A stretch of DNA of 64,000 nucleotides. It comes from Rhizobium sp. JAB6 (lineage in GTDB: Bacteria; Pseudomonadota; Alphaproteobacteria; Rhizobiales; Rhizobiaceae). The DNA is taken from positions 1-64,000 of the forward strand of contig NZ_PYJQ01000010.1 in the NCBI RefSeq assembly GCF_003024605.1, written 5' to 3'. The translations under genes were made by a program, and so were the position numbers. Position 1 is the stretch's first letter. Every line of letters begins with the position of its first letter. The notes under the pieces are model-generated. The model made no database searches. It saw nothing but the letters and a program-made list of their open reading frames with translations, and was not told the DNA's origin. Shown here in pieces: positions 18,069 through 28,421 of this stretch.

Positions 18069-18251
18069 TCAGTTCTGCGACGCTGCCGAATTCTGTACCG
18101 TATTGGATAGAAGATTGAATGTGCTTGAGAGGCTGCCGCCGAAGGCGCCGACACCACTGATGATTGCGGCCGACATCAAGGCTGCAATGAGACCATATTC
18201 AATGACCGTGGCACCGGTCTTGTCGGTGAAAATACGCCGAACGGAACGCAT
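18069..18251 (-). CDS. Flp family type IVb pilin
   Basis: A 60-residue prepilin: a short basic leader, a prepilin-peptidase site in KTG|ATVIEYGLIAAL (Glu at position +5 of the mature protein) and the hydrophobic pilin helix, then a small C-terminus. The ATG at 18251, with GGGAG 10 bases upstream, is preferred over a TTG at 18278. Flp pilins form adhesive Tad pili, but no tad/cpa genes are present in this window, so it depends on a system elsewhere or is an orphan copy. Confidence 0.88.
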   Translation of the reverse strand: MRSVRRIFTDKTGATVIEYGLIAALMSAAIISGVGAFGGSLSSTFNLLSNTVQNSAASQN

Positions 18252-18319
18252 AAGCTCGAAGCTCCCAGCATTGGACAACTGATGAATCCGATGCTCGTCA
18301 TGGCATCCGGCAGGCTATG

Positions 18320-18430
18320 CTCATGCACTATCAGCATTTCCGCTTTTCTTCGATGCGCGAAACGCTCTGTCTTTTGTTTCCTTACGCATTCCGGACGGAA
18401 AACCGCTGCGCACTTTTCCTGGAAATGCGT
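18320..18430 (-). repeat. Dispersed intergenic repeat, family A, copy 3
   Basis: About 110 bases between the Flp pilin start and the stop codon of the next gene, which it touches. It carries the core ATTCCGGACGGAAAACCGCT (18389-18408) and the outer arm CGCTTTTCTTCGATGCGCGA, matching copy 4 in reverse. It lies in the leader of the pilin gene. Confidence 0.65.
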
Positions 18431-18747
18431 TATTGGCAGCCGGTATCGGCCCCATAACCCTGGACGATGCAGACCGAACCCGGCTCCTGCTGCAAAACGC
18501 TGCGGCGGATCGTATACCGCTTGCCATTTTCCGTCTGCGGGATCGAACCCGTAGCAATATTGTCGATATCCGGCGCGCTTGCAAGCACGCGCGACTTGGA
18601 TTTGTCCGAGAGCATCGGGGTCAGAATAAGCGAAAGCGCAACCGCCGCCGTGCCGAACAGCAAAGCGATATTCAACGCGCCCGTCCTGCGCGACGTGGAA
18701 TAGGACTGCTCTTTTTCCTGAACAGCTTTCCAGAAATCGTCGTCCAT
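18430..18747 (-). CDS. Small single-pass membrane protein, function unknown
   Basis: A 105-residue protein with a charged N-terminus, one membrane helix at about 25-43 (LNIALLFGTAAVALSLILTP) and a periplasmic tail ending in a CIVQGYGADTGCQ motif with two cysteines that could form a disulfide. Similar proteins occur in other rhizobia without a known role. It lies upstream of the Flp pilin on the same strand, with a repeat between, so joint transcription is possible. Confidence 0.65.
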   Translation of the reverse strand: MDDDFWKAVQEKEQSYSTSRRTGALNIALLFGTAAVALSLILTPMLSDKSKSRVLASAPDIDNIATGSIPQTENGKRYTIRRSVLQQEPGSVCIVQGYGADTGCQ

Positions 18748-19132
18748 TATGTCAAGCCTTCTCTAACGCACCCAACAACCGCTTGATTGAGAGAATTCAA
18801 TGCCAGAAGGTCATAAACGATCTCTTAATATCCACATGTAAATTAATGAGACGTAAAATTCTGGGACAGTATCCGATTCTGACTATACCACTGATATAAA
18901 AGGGCTAATTGCCATTAACCATACTTGCGGCATACCGCCTTTACGCATTTCAAACCCTCATTGCGCAAACCCGAAAAAGATCCGCCCGCTACGGAACATC
19001 GAATTCGCTTCGCGGGCGCACGCGCTGCGGGAAGATTTCCTCGACACGCCAAATAATAGAGATTGACGCTTGCGCGCCCACGATTTATCGTGGAAGTTGT
19101 ATTTTGTTATCTTGGATTGTGGGAATTTGCAC
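18748..19132. other. AT-richer intergenic region
   Basis: Holds no supported gene. The stretch 18780-18910 is unusually AT-rich. It should carry the divergent promoters of the flanking small genes; one is visible at 19063-19091. Confidence 0.45.
19063..19091 (+). promoter_or_regulatory. Promoter of the 108-residue membrane protein
   Basis: TTGACG, 17 bases, TATCGT: a good match to the housekeeping pattern. The predicted start near 19098 leaves a leader of about 35 bases before the ATG at 19133. Confidence 0.45.
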
Positions 19133-19459
19133 ATGGCAGGTTTGTTCAAGGCGGTTGGCGGTTTGGTGATTGGTATTGCGATCCTGTTCGGGATTGCGAC
19201 GTTGTTTATTGGAAGTGCGGCTGGCGTAGCGGCAGGGCTGATAGCCGCCCTTTCCTACGCTTTTAGCGGTGCCGGGATTTATGCCTTTGGACTGATGCTC
19301 GAACATCTGGAGGCGATTCGCGGTGAGTGCGGCAGGCAATCTGACATGCTCACGGATTTGCTCCGCAGAATGCCGAAGACCGATGCGCCCCCCAGGGAGC
19401 CCGGCGTCTCCCACCTCGATCAACTTGCAAAATCAAGTTTCAAATTCAAGGATATCTAA
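19133..19459 (+). CDS. Small membrane protein with two hydrophobic segments
   Basis: A 108-residue protein with two closely spaced membrane segments (about 4-26 and 31-55, rich in Gly, Ala and Ile) and a cytoplasmic charged tail (LEHLEAIRGECGRQSDMLTDLLRR). I do not recognise a family. The ATG follows GGGAAT; a TTG at 19070 would give a less natural N-terminus. It is a monocistronic gene in an AT-richer patch, possibly acquired. Confidence 0.6.
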   Translation: MAGLFKAVGGLVIGIAILFGIATLFIGSAAGVAAGLIAALSYAFSGAGIYAFGLMLEHLEAIRGECGRQSDMLTDLLRRMPKTDAPPREPGVSHLDQLAKSSFKFKDI

Positions 19460-19525
19460 ACACGGCGCGACGCCACCGATGGCAGCGTTACCTCAGCCCT
19501 TACCTTAAAAAGCTGCCTTAAAAAG

Positions 19526-19939
19526 CTAAAGCAGATCCTGCAAAAACGGAATCAGCGGCTCGTCGGCCGGCGGCATGGGGTAATCACGCAAAACTTGCGG
19601 CCGCACCCATTTGATCGCCTGCCCTTCCCGGCCATGCGGTATCCCCTCATAGCGCCGGCAGATGTAAAGCGGCATCAGGAGATGAAAGGTTTCGTAAGTG
19701 TGGCTGGCAAAAGTCAGCGGCGCGAGACAGGCGATTTTCGTCTGGATGCCAAGCTCTTCCTGAAGCTCGCGCACCAGGGTCTCCTCGGGCGTCTCGCCGG
19801 CTTCCACCTTGCCGCCGGGAAATTCCCACAGGCCGGCGAGCGATTTTCCCTCAGGACGCTGGGCCAGCAGGATGCGGCCATCCGCGTCGATAAGCGCACA
19901 GGCGGCAACGAGAACGATCTTGCGGCCAGCCTCGCTCAT
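19526..19939 (-). CDS. mutT: 8-oxo-dGTP diphosphatase, NUDIX family
   Basis: A 137-residue protein with a complete Nudix box, GGKVEAGETPEETLVRELQE-ELGI (about 40-62), and the QRPEGKSLAGLWEFPGGK stretch typical of MutT. It removes oxidised dGTP from the nucleotide pool. The ATG overlaps the stop of the GNAT gene by four bases (ATGA), so they are coupled. In alphaproteobacteria argJ-GNAT-mutT is a recurrent order. Confidence 0.92.
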   Translation of the reverse strand: MSEAGRKIVLVAACALIDADGRILLAQRPEGKSLAGLWEFPGGKVEAGETPEETLVRELQEELGIQTKIACLAPLTFASHTYETFHLLMPLYICRRYEGIPHGREGQAIKWVRPQVLRDYPMPPADEPLIPFLQDLL

Positions 19940-20715
19940 GCAGCCCTCGGCGGTTGCCAATAGCGATAACGATAGGCTTCATGGAAGCCGAAACGGACAT
20001 AGAGCGCCAGAGCCGGCGCATTGTCGGCGCTGACCTGAAGCCAGGCGGTCTTGGCGCTGCGCATACGGGCCCAGCGCAACGCAGAAGTCAGGATTTCGAC
20101 GCCCAATCCCTTGCGCCGGTGCTGCGGCGAGACTGCAACCGACATGATACCGGCAAGATCATTGTCCTGCACGCAAAGCGTCGTTGCCAAAGGACCGGCT
20201 TCGGCATCCTCGATGACGAAGAGGCCTGATGGCGGTTTGATGCCGCTCACCACTTCGGCCAATGCGGGCTTCAGAGCCGGATCGGCCTCATCGACAACGA
20301 GACTCGCATCGACAAAGCGGCCGACATCGTGGCTCGGCAGGTGATCCAGCATGTCGGGCAGTTCGAGATCGATGAGATTGGCGGTCATGACGATCGTTTC
20401 GTCGAAACACGTCCAGCCGCGCTCCCGCAGGAGATCGATGAGTTTCGGCGAGGCGAGAGGCGTCTCGCGCACGACCATCGGCCTGCCGTAGGCCTCGAAC
20501 TTGCGCTGTGCTTTTGCCAGCCGGATTTCGAGATCGCGATGATCGGAGGGATCGAGCGGCACGACGGAATTCAGCCGCTTCGACGGATGACCCGCCGTGA
20601 GCCGGATCTGCCAGCTGCCATCATATTGCACCGACGAAGCAGGCCATGCCCGAAAGCCGACGGCTTCGAGCCTGCGCACCAGGGGCAGCTTGTTTATCGT
20701 GGACTGCGCATGCAT
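19936..20715 (-). CDS. GNAT family N-acetyltransferase
   Basis: A 259-residue protein with a C-terminal acetyltransferase domain; the acetyl-CoA motif VSPQHRRKGLGVEILTSALRWA is at about 195-215 and a duplicated, diverged N-terminal half precedes it. It lies between argJ and mutT. The start at 20715 lies ten bases after argJ; ATGs at 20745 and 20757 would overlap argJ. The substrate is unknown. Confidence 0.85.
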   Translation of the reverse strand: MHAQSTINKLPLVRRLEAVGFRAWPASSVQYDGSWQIRLTAGHPSKRLNSVVPLDPSDHRDLEIRLAKAQRKFEAYGRPMVVRETPLASPKLIDLLRERGWTCFDETIVMTANLIDLELPDMLDHLPSHDVGRFVDASLVVDEADPALKPALAEVVSGIKPPSGLFVIEDAEAGPLATTLCVQDNDLAGIMSVAVSPQHRRKGLGVEILTSALRWARMRSAKTAWLQVSADNAPALALYVRFGFHEAYRYRYWQPPRAA

Positions 20716-20725
20716 CAGCGAGGTA

Positions 20726-21967
20726 TCAGCTCCGGTAGTCGCCATTGATGGCAACATATTCCTTGGTGAGGTCGCAGGTCCAGACCGTAGCGCTGCCGTT
20801 GCCGAGGCCGAGATCGACCTTCACCGGAATATCCTGCTGCTTCATGACATTCGAGGCGGCTTCCTCGGAATAGGAAGGGTCGCGCTCGCCGTCGACGGCG
20901 ACGCGAACGTCGCCGAACCAGATGGCGAGCTTGTCGCGGTCCGCCATTTCGCCCGCCTTGCCGACCGCCATGACGATGCGGCCCCAATTGGCGTCTTCGC
21001 CGGCGGCCGCAGTCTTGACCAGCGGCGAATTGGCGATCGAAAGGGCTATGCGCTTGGCGGCCGCGTCATTTTCGGCGCCCGTCACGGTAATCTCGAGCAT
21101 CTTGGTCGCGCCTTCGCCGTCGCGAACGACCTGGATGGCGAGATCCTTCAAAAGCTCATTGAGTGCCGCACGGAAACCGGCAAGCTTCGGATCGTCGGCA
21201 CGGTCGATATGCGCCTGGCCGTCGGCTGCGGCGGCACCCGTGGCAAACAGCATCAGCGTGTCCGAGGTCGAGGTGTCGCTGTCGACCGTCATCGAATTGA
21301 AACTCGGGCCGACGCCGTCGGAAAGCAGCGTCTGCAGAACGGCAGAGGAGATATCGGCATCGGTGACCACGAAGGAGAGCATCGTCGCCATGTCGGGCGC
21401 GATCATGCCGGCGCCCTTGGCAATGCCGTTGATGGTGACCTTGACGCCGCCAATCTCGGCGGTGCGGGTCGCCACCTTCGGATAGGTGTCCGTAGTCATG
21501 ATCGCCTTGGCGGCCTCGAACCAGAAATCGCTCGTCGCATCCTTGGCCATGGTATCGAGCACACCGGCAAACTTGGCGGCGTCAAGCGGCTCGCCGATGA
21601 CGCCGGTGGAGGCGAGATAGACTTCGTTTTCACTGCAGCCCACAGCCGCAGCTGCGGACTTGGCCGTCAGCTCGGTCGCCTGGCGGCCCTTCAAACCGGT
21701 GAAGGCATTGGCATTGCCGGAATTGACGACGACGGCGCGCGCGCTGCCGTGTGCCAAGTTCTTGCGGCAGAAATCGACCGGAGCCGAAGGGCACTTCGAA
21801 CGGGTGAAGACGCCCGCAACGGCGGCCGGCTTGTCGAAAACCATCAGCAGGACGTCGGTCCGGTTCTTGTACTTGATACCGGCGGATGCCGTGGTCATGC
21901 GCACACCGCGAAGCGCAGGCATGGCAGTAAAGGTTTTAGGAGCGAGCGGAGAGACGGAACCGGACAT
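20726..21967 (-). CDS. argJ: Bifunctional ornithine acetyltransferase / N-acetylglutamate synthase
   Basis: A 413-residue enzyme that recycles the acetyl group in arginine synthesis, moving it from N-acetylornithine to glutamate. The autocleavage region [16 protein letters not shown] (about 180-196) is intact, with the nucleophile Thr in MATML, so a proenzyme splitting into alpha and beta chains is expected. The ATG at 21967 follows AGGTGG. It lies directly downstream of the parvulin gene on the same strand. Confidence 0.95.
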   Translation of the reverse strand: MSGSVSPLAPKTFTAMPALRGVRMTTASAGIKYKNRTDVLLMVFDKPAAVAGVFTRSKCPSAPVDFCRKNLAHGSARAVVVNSGNANAFTGLKGRQATELTAKSAAAAVGCSENEVYLASTGVIGEPLDAAKFAGVLDTMAKDATSDFWFEAAKAIMTTDTYPKVATRTAEIGGVKVTINGIAKGAGMIAPDMATMLSFVVTDADISSAVLQTLLSDGVGPSFNSMTVDSDTSTSDTLMLFATGAAAADGQAHIDRADDPKLAGFRAALNELLKDLAIQVVRDGEGATKMLEITVTGAENDAAAKRIALSIANSPLVKTAAAGEDANWGRIVMAVGKAGEMADRDKLAIWFGDVRVAVDGERDPSYSEEAASNVMKQQDIPVKVDLGLGNGSATVWTCDLTKEYVAINGDYRS

Positions 21968-22029
21968 GAGACCCACCTAACAGGAAAGGGCCTGGAAAAC
22001 CCAGGCCCTGATTGCTTGACTGCTGTGAC

Positions 22030-22953
22030 TTACTGCTGCGGCTGAGCGTCGGGCGCTGCCGCACCATCGGCGGGAGCAACGGCGTCGTCGGCCGGCGCCG
22101 CATCCTGCTGCTTCTGCGCATCGTCATAGGCCTTGCTGAGCGCCGGATCGTTGATGACGACCTTGGTGTCCTGCTTGGCCTTGTTCAGGAGCTCAAGATA
22201 TTTGTCGCGCATGACGAGCTGACGAACCTGGTCCTTGACCTGGTCGAACGGCGGAGGAGGAGCATTGCGCTTGTCCTCGACCTTGATGATGTGCCAGCCG
22301 AAATCGGTCTTTACCGGGGTCTTCGTGTAGGTGCCGACCGGAAGCGCGAAAGCCGCGTCTTCGAATTCCTTGACCATGCGGCCATGGCCGAAATAGCCGA
22401 GATCGCCGCCGTCAGCCTTGTTCGGGTCGGTCGACTTTTCCTTGGCAAGTGCGGCGAAATCCTTGCCGGCATCGAGTTCCTTGATGATCGCCTTGGCTTC
22501 ATCCTCGGTCTTGACGAGGATATGGCGGGCGTGAACTTCTTCCTGCTTCGGCAGGGCTGCGACTTCCTTGTCGTAGCGGGCCTTGACTTCATCGTCCTTG
22601 ATGGCGTCGGCAACGTGAGCCTTGAAGTAGGCATTGTGCAGCTCGCGGTCGCGCAGATAGGCCATATGGGACTGGAAATCCGGTGTCTGATCGAGCTTCT
22701 CGGCAGCGGCCTTCTGCGACAGCAGCTTCACGTCGACCGAGGCCGAAAGTGCTGCGACCTTCTTCTGGTCGTCCGGAAGCTGGCCGAGCTGCGGATCGAG
22801 ATTGGCGATCGCCAGATCGAGTTCGGATTGATGGATTTCGACATCGCCGACCTTGGCGACAACGGGGTCCTTGGCATCGGCCGCGAAGACCGGAGCCTGG
22901 AAGGTAACGATTGTTGCGAAAGCAACCGCAGCAAGCTTGTTATACTTCAACAT
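22030..22953 (-). CDS. Periplasmic peptidyl-prolyl isomerase, parvulin type
   Basis: A 307-residue exported foldase. A signal peptide (about 1-25, ending VFAADA) is followed by a SurA/PrsA-like helical region (30-135) and a PpiC parvulin domain (about 145-235; [16 protein letters not shown] at the start, [11 protein letters not shown] at the end), then a disordered Ala/Pro/Asp-rich tail. It probably helps to fold envelope proteins after export. The ATG at 22953 is used; the longer frame to 23049 has no signal peptide at its end. It is divergent from secA. Confidence 0.92.
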   Translation of the reverse strand: MLKYNKLAAVAFATIVTFQAPVFAADAKDPVVAKVGDVEIHQSELDLAIANLDPQLGQLPDDQKKVAALSASVDVKLLSQKAAAEKLDQTPDFQSHMAYLRDRELHNAYFKAHVADAIKDDEVKARYDKEVAALPKQEEVHARHILVKTEDEAKAIIKELDAGKDFAALAKEKSTDPNKADGGDLGYFGHGRMVKEFEDAAFALPVGTYTKTPVKTDFGWHIIKVEDKRNAPPPPFDQVKDQVRQLVMRDKYLELLNKAKQDTKVVINDPALSKAYDDAQKQQDAAPADDAVAPADGAAAPDAQPQQ

Positions 22954-23055
22954 AAAATAACCCTTCGGTGGTCTCGACCGGCTCGACAGATGTGAATCCG
23001 GCGTGAAAAAGCCTTCAGCAGGAGAATGTGGCCTTTCTGTATCGGCCAAATCCCG

Positions 23056-23084
23056 TTGACATCAATCGACCCCCCTCTTATCTG
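23056..23084 (+). promoter_or_regulatory. Probable secA promoter
   Basis: TTGACA, 17 bases, TATCTG upstream of secA, giving a leader of about 110 bases. A second possible extended -10 (TGCTATACT) lies at 23126-23133 without a good -35. Confidence 0.5.
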
Positions 23085-23199
23085 TCACGCAACCTCGCGT
23101 CCAGAACAGTTTCCGGCCGTTTTGTGCTATACTCCCGTTTTTTTCGGGAAGGGATAAAGCAGGAAACGGCAGGATGAAATCTCAGAAAGGACCAGTCAC

Positions 23200-25920
23200 A
23201 TGGTCAGCCTAGGTGGAATTGCCCGCAAGTTGTTCGGCTCGTCCAACGACCGCCGGGTTAAATCGTTCCAGCCGCAAGTAGCCGCAATCAATGCGCTCGA
23301 GCCGGAGATACGGGCGCTGTCCGATGAAGCTCTGGCCGCCAAGACGGTTGAGTTCCGCCAGCAGCTCGCGGAAGGCAAGACGCTGGACGATATCCTCGTG
23401 CCGGCCTTTGCAGTGGCGCGCGAAGCCTCGCGCCGCGTTCTCGGCATGCGACCTTTCGACGTGCAGCTGATCGGCGGCATGATCCTTCATTCCAATGCCA
23501 TCGCCGAAATGAAGACCGGTGAAGGTAAAACCCTGGTTGCTACCCTGCCGGTCTATCTCAACGCGCTGGCCGGCAAGGGCGTGCATGTCGTTACCGTCAA
23601 TGATTACCTGGCGCAGCGCGACAGCGGCACCATGGGCCGCCTCTACAGCTTCCTCGGCCTGACGACCGGCGTCATCGTCCACGGCCTGTCGGATGAACAG
23701 CGCCATGACGCCTATGCCTGCGACATCACCTACGCCACCAATAACGAGCTCGGTTTCGATTATCTGCGCGACAACATGAAGTATGAGCGCGCCCAGATGG
23801 TTCAGCGCGGCCACAGCTTCGCGATCGTCGACGAAGTGGATTCGATCCTCGTCGACGAAGCCCGCACGCCGCTCATCATCTCCGGTCCGCTCGACGACCG
23901 CTCCGATCTCTATACCACCATCGATACCTTCATTCCCCGTCTGGCGAAGGAGGACTACGAAATCGATGAAAAGCAGCGCTCGGCCAACTTCTCCGAAGAA
24001 GGCACCGAGAAGCTGGAAAACATGCTGCGCGAAGCTGGCCTGTTGAAGGGTGAATCGCTTTACGACGTCGAGAATGTCGCGATCGTCCACCACATCAACA
24101 ACGCGCTCAAGGCGCACAAGCTCTTCCAGCGCGACAAGGACTATATCGTCCGCAACGGCGAAGTCGTCATCATCGACGAATTCACCGGCCGCATGATGCC
24201 GGGCCGCCGCTATTCGGACGGTCAGCACCAGGCGCTGGAAGCCAAGGAACATGTGCAGATCCAGCCGGAAAACCAGACGCTGGCGCAGATCACCTTCCAG
24301 AACTATTTCCGCATGTACGACAAGCTCGCCGGCATGACCGGTACGGCTTCGACGGAAGCAGAGGAATTCGGCAACATCTACGGCCTCGACGTGATCGAGG
24401 TGCCGACCAACCTGCCGGTCCAGCGTATCGACGAGGACGACGAGGTCTATCGCACGCATGCCGAGAAGTACAACGCCATCATCAACGAGATCCTGGATGC
24501 TCACAAGCGCGGCCAGCCAGTGCTGGTCGGCACGACGTCGATCGAAAAGTCCGAACTTCTCGCCGACCTCATGCGCAAGCGCGGCTTCTCCAATTTCCAG
24601 GTTCTGAACGCCCGTTACCACGAGCAGGAAGCCTACATCGTCGCCCAGGCCGGCGTTCCCGGTGCGGTGACGATCGCCACCAACATGGCCGGCCGCGGCA
24701 CCGACATCCAGCTCGGCGGCAATCTGGAAATGCGGGTCGAACGCGAACTGCACGAAATGGAGCCGGGTCCGGAACGCGACGAGGCCATTGCCCGCATTGC
24801 CGAAGAGATCAAGGAACTCAAGCAGAAATCGATCGCCGCCGGCGGCCTCTACGTCATCGCCTCCGAGCGCCACGAAAGCCGCCGTATCGACAATCAGCTA
24901 CGTGGCCGTTCCGGCCGCCAGGGCGATCCGGGCCGCTCGAAATTCTACCTGTCTCTTCAGGACGACCTGATGCGCATCTTCGGCTCCGACCGCATGGACG
25001 GCATGCTGCAGAAGCTCGGCCTTAAAGAAGGCGAGGCGATCGTCCATCCCTGGATCAACAAGGCGGTGGAACGCGCCCAGAAGAAGGTCGAGGCTCGCAA
25101 CTTCGACATCCGCAAGAACGTTCTGAAATATGACGACGTTCTGAACGATCAGCGCAAGGTCATCTTCGACCAGCGCGTCGAATTGATGGAATCGAAGGAT
25201 CTCTCCGAATTCGTCGGCGACATGCGCCATGACGTCATCGAGGACCTCGTTGCTAGACATATTCCGGAGCGCGCCTATGCCGAACAGTGGGATGCCGACG
25301 GACTGAAGACGGCTGTCGCCAACTTCTTCGATCTCGATCTGCCCATTCATGACTGGGTCAAGGAAGAGGGCATCGCCGAAGATGACATCCGCGCGCGCCT
25401 GACGGAAGCGGTCGAAAAGGCAGCGGCCGAAAAGGCCGAGCGCTTCGGACCCGAGATCATGACCTATGTCGAACGCTCCATCGTGCTGCAGACGCTGGAC
25501 AATCTCTGGCGCGAGCACATCGTCAACCTCGATCATCTGCGCTCTGTCATCGGCTTCCGCGGCTACGCCCAGCGCGATCCGCTGCAGGAATACAAGGCGG
25601 AAGCCTTCGAGCTGTTCCAGGCGCTGTTGAACAACCTTCGCCAGGCGGTCACAGCCCAGCTTTCGCGCGTCGAACTCGTACAGCAGCCGGCCGAGCCGGA
25701 AACGCCGCCGATGCAGGCCCGCCACATCGATGCGACGACGGGTGAGGACGAATTTTCCCCGTTCACGCTTGCAAGCGAAAGCTTCGTATCTCCGGAAAAT
25801 CGCGATCCACGCAACCCCGCCACCTGGGGCCGGGTTGGCCGCAACGAGGCCTGCCCCTGCGGGTCCGGCAAGAAGTACAAGCACTGCCACGGCGCCTTCG
25901 AAAGCAGCGAAGTGGTCTGA
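23200..25920 (+). CDS. secA: Preprotein translocase ATPase SecA
   Basis: A 906-residue motor of the Sec export channel. It has Walker A in MKTGEGKT (from residue 104), the DEAD-like VDEVDSI (Asp211), the second helicase domain with [15 protein letters not shown] (near 490), the long scaffold helix and a C-terminal zinc ribbon [14 protein letters not shown] (near 885) for SecB and lipid contact. The length fits alphaproteobacterial SecA. GAAAGGA precedes the ATG. It faces the parvulin gene and ends in a strong terminator. Confidence 0.98.
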   Translation: MVSLGGIARKLFGSSNDRRVKSFQPQVAAINALEPEIRALSDEALAAKTVEFRQQLAEGKTLDDILVPAFAVAREASRRVLGMRPFDVQLIGGMILHSNAIAEMKTGEGKTLVATLPVYLNALAGKGVHVVTVNDYLAQRDSGTMGRLYSFLGLTTGVIVHGLSDEQRHDAYACDITYATNNELGFDYLRDNMKYERAQMVQRGHSFAIVDEVDSILVDEARTPLIISGPLDDRSDLYTTIDTFIPRLAKEDYEIDEKQRSANFSEEGTEKLENMLREAGLLKGESLYDVENVAIVHHINNALKAHKLFQRDKDYIVRNGEVVIIDEFTGRMMPGRRYSDGQHQALEAKEHVQIQPENQTLAQITFQNYFRMYDKLAGMTGTASTEAEEFGNIYGLDVIEVPTNLPVQRIDEDDEVYRTHAEKYNAIINEILDAHKRGQPVLVGTTSIEKSELLADLMRKRGFSNFQVLNARYHEQEAYIVAQAGVPGAVTIATNMAGRGTDIQLGGNLEMRVERELHEMEPGPERDEAIARIAEEIKELKQKSIAAGGLYVIASERHESRRIDNQLRGRSGRQGDPGRSKFYLSLQDDLMRIFGSDRMDGMLQKLGLKEGEAIVHPWINKAVERAQKKVEARNFDIRKNVLKYDDVLNDQRKVIFDQRVELMESKDLSEFVGDMRHDVIEDLVARHIPERAYAEQWDADGLKTAVANFFDLDLPIHDWVKEEGIAEDDIRARLTEAVEKAAAEKAERFGPEIMTYVERSIVLQTLDNLWREHIVNLDHLRSVIGFRGYAQRDPLQEYKAEAFELFQALLNNLRQAVTAQLSRVELVQQPAEPETPPMQARHIDATTGEDEFSPFTLASESFVSPENRDPRNPATWGRVGRNEACPCGSGKKYKHCHGAFESSEVV

Positions 25921-25943
25921 GGCCCGCAAACCGATAGCAATGA

Positions 25944-25975
25944 GCAAAAATGCCGCCTTCGGGCGGCATTTTTGC
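25944..25975 (+). terminator. Factor-independent terminator of secA
   Basis: A 14-bp perfect stem (GCAAAAATGCCGCC and its complement) closed by a TTCG tetraloop, 24 bases after the secA stop, with the T-run in the 3' arm. It also works on the opposite strand. Confidence 0.9.
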
Positions 25976-26030
25976 TGGGCAGGATCTGAAACGGGTTATC
26001 ATCTGATAAATCAGGGCGCCACGAATTCCT

Positions 26031-26070
26031 TCTCCGCTCGGGAGAAGAAGGACGCGGCGACGCCCTCATT
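26031..26070 (+). repeat. Intergenic repeat, family C, fragment
   Basis: A short stretch with the CCTTCTCC...GGGAGAAGG hairpin (here CTTCTCCGCTCGGGAGAAG) shared with elements at 32.66 kb and 38.4-38.55 kb. It lies between the secA terminator and the GST stop. Confidence 0.45.
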
Positions 26071-26128
26071 TCATATGTAATTGCTGCCGGATGAGTGGAG
26101 TCGTCCCCCAACGAAGAGCCAAACGAGC

Positions 26129-26758
26129 TCAGACAGCGGAATGCGGATCCTCGCTATAGAGATGGATCGGGTAGCCTGATCCGATGACATCAAGCACACG
26201 ATCGAACCAAGCCGTAAGTGCTGGATAATCGGCAAGATCGAAGCCGCAATCCGCCGCCTTGTGGGCGTAGGCGTAAACCGCAATATCCGCGATCGAAAAC
26301 TCGTCGCCAACGAGAAACGTCGTGTTCTTCAGCCCGCGCTCGAGCGCTGCAAGCGCTCGAAGGCCGGCCGAGCGTTTGGCTTCTGCTATGACGGCATTGG
26401 AGTCCAGCCGCCCCGCCAGCGTCCAGAAGCGCAGCGTACCGATGACCGGTTCGACATGATATTGCTCGAAGAACAGCCATTGCATGATCTTGGCGCGCCG
26501 ATAGCGCTCCGCCGGCAGAAACCGTGTGCCATCGGCAATATAGGTGAGAATAGCGTTCGATTCCGCAATCGTTCGCCCATCCTCCAGTTCGAGCACGGGA
26601 ATGCCGCCTGCCGGATTGAGCTCGAAGAAGGCGTCTGTGCGCCCCTCACCTTCGAAGATGGATACCAGGCGGGTCTGGTAGGGAATATCGAGCAATCCGA
26701 ACAGAACTCTCGCTTTCCAGCCATTCTGCGACGGCAAATAATCGTAAAGTGTGAGCAT
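26129..26758 (-). CDS. Glutathione S-transferase family protein
   Basis: A 209-residue protein with a thioredoxin-like N-terminal domain (MLTLYDYLPSQNGWKARV; the NPAGGIPVLE turn near 50 carries the cis-proline) and an all-helical C-terminal domain with FLVGDEFSIADIAVYAYAHKA near 145-165, the usual N-cap motif. It probably conjugates glutathione to electrophiles or acts as an isomerase; the substrate cannot be told. The ATG at 26758 follows GGAGGA. It is a lone gene. Confidence 0.9.
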   Translation of the reverse strand: MLTLYDYLPSQNGWKARVLFGLLDIPYQTRLVSIFEGEGRTDAFFELNPAGGIPVLELEDGRTIAESNAILTYIADGTRFLPAERYRRAKIMQWLFFEQYHVEPVIGTLRFWTLAGRLDSNAVIAEAKRSAGLRALAALERGLKNTTFLVGDEFSIADIAVYAYAHKAADCGFDLADYPALTAWFDRVLDVIGSGYPIHLYSEDPHSAV

Positions 26759-27003
26759 GAAATCCTCCTCCGATAGACCCTGGATTCTGCATGCCGGCCG
26801 AACCGCGGCCACCCGTTTCCTGAGGCAGCGGCATGACGCTGTCCCAAGGGAGATTGCGCCTCATGATTGCTTTCAGGATCGATCGATAAGCAACCCGCCA
26901 TTTCGGGAAAGCCATTTTATAGGATGCAAGAACTGATTCTTAACTCTCCTCTGCCAAGACTATCGCGAGTTTGGGATCATACTTAAAGTATTGCGTATCT
27001 ATC

Positions 27004-28419
27004 ATGGCGGTCTTTCAAACAGCGGAAAGAATGTTGCCGTCCGCTTTGCGGGCCGCCCTATCGCCGTGTCTGCGCAGGATCAGCATCCTGCTTGCCGGTC
27101 AGGACGAGAAAGCCGCCTCGCAACGGATGGCGCTCACAGCCTTCGCCATCCGCGTCGCGGGCGCCGCCCTCGCCTTTCTCTCGCAGATCATCCTAGCACG
27201 CCTCATGGGCCGCTTCGAATACGGTATTTTCGTCTTCGTTTGGGTTCTGATGATCCTGTTCGGCAATCTCGCCTGCCTGGGCTTCCCGACGGCCATCATC
27301 CGCTTCCTGCCGCAGTACGACGCCAGCGGCAATTACAATGCCATTCGCGGTCTGAACACCACGGCACGCCGGTTCGTGGTCGCCGTCTCGGGGACGCTGG
27401 CGCTGATCGGGGCACTCTTGCTTTTTGCCTTTCGCGGCATGGTCGAGCACTACTACGTGATGCCGGTTTTCCTCGGTCTGATTGCCGTGCCGATGATCGC
27501 GCTCGGAGATGTGCTGGATGGTACGGCCCGCGCCAAGCACTGGCCGATCATGGCGCTCAGCCCAACCTTCCTCATCCGCCCGACGCTGATCCTGCTCTTC
27601 ATGGTGGCTGCGATCCTCGCCGGTGCGCCCCGCGATGCCGTTACCGCCATGGCCGCGGCGCTCGCCGGTGCCTTCACCAGCGTCCTGCTGCAATATCTCG
27701 CAGTGACGCTCCGTCTGCGCCGCCAGTATCCGAGAGGTCCGAAGGCCGTGGAATTCAATGCCTGGACCGCCGTCGCCCTGCCGATCTTCCTGGTCGAAGG
27801 CGTGGGATACCTGCTCACCAACTCGGACGTCATCGTCGTCGGCATTTTCCTCGATCCGGATGAAGTCGCCGTCTATTTCGCAGCGGCAAAAACGATGGCC
27901 CTGGTGCTCTTCGTCTCCTTCGCCGTCAGGGCGGCCATCGGACCGCGCTTTGCCGCGATCCTTGCCGAAGGCGATCGGAGCAAGCTCGCAGCCTTTGCGA
28001 CGGAGGCGACACGCTGGTCCTTCTTTCCGGCGCTCGCCATCGGCCTCGTGGTACTGGCGGCGGGGCAGCTTCTGCTCTCGCTGTTCGGCGCCGCCTTCGC
28101 GGAGGGACAGATCGTAATGGCGATCCTGCTTGCCGGCATCCTCGCAAGAGCGCTGGTCGGCCCTGCCGAAGTGCTCCTGACCATGGCGGACAAGCAGATG
28201 CTCTGCGTCTATCTCTATGCTGTGGCGCTTGTTGCCAATGTCGGGCTTAACGTCGTGCTCATACCCAACTTCGGCATCGAAGGTGCGGCAATTGCCGGCG
28301 CCACCGCCATGGCAATCGAAGCCCTGCTCCTGCACGTCGTCGTCCGCCGTGCACTCGGCATCAGCCTGTTTGCCCTTACGCGGCGTCCGGCGGTGCCATC
28401 AGCAGCGAGGACTTTCTGA
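27004..28419 (+). CDS. Wzx/MurJ-like polysaccharide flippase (MOP superfamily)
   Basis: A 471-residue integral membrane protein with 12-14 predicted helices from about residue 40 on, of the oligosaccharidyl-lipid flippase type. It probably turns an undecaprenyl-linked saccharide to the outer side of the inner membrane. It is two bases upstream of the CelD-like gene, so the two form a unit. No glycosyltransferases lie nearby, unusual for a complete polysaccharide locus. The start is uncertain (27004 or 27031); neither has a strong ribosome-binding site. Confidence 0.75.
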   Translation: MAVFQTAERMLPSALRAALSPCLRRISILLAGQDEKAASQRMALTAFAIRVAGAALAFLSQIILARLMGRFEYGIFVFVWVLMILFGNLACLGFPTAIIRFLPQYDASGNYNAIRGLNTTARRFVVAVSGTLALIGALLLFAFRGMVEHYYVMPVFLGLIAVPMIALGDVLDGTARAKHWPIMALSPTFLIRPTLILLFMVAAILAGAPRDAVTAMAAALAGAFTSVLLQYLAVTLRLRRQYPRGPKAVEFNAWTAVALPIFLVEGVGYLLTNSDVIVVGIFLDPDEVAVYFAAAKTMALVLFVSFAVRAAIGPRFAAILAEGDRSKLAAFATEATRWSFFPALAIGLVVLAAGQLLLSLFGAAFAEGQIVMAILLAGILARALVGPAEVLLTMADKQMLCVYLYAVALVANVGLNVVLIPNFGIEGAAIAGATAMAIEALLLHVVVRRALGISLFALTRRPAVPSAARTF

Positions 28420-28421
28420 TC

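Noticed and set aside
23209..24873. A 554-codon minus-strand frame opposite secA
   Set aside because: It is the high-GC shadow of a recognised secA with all motifs.
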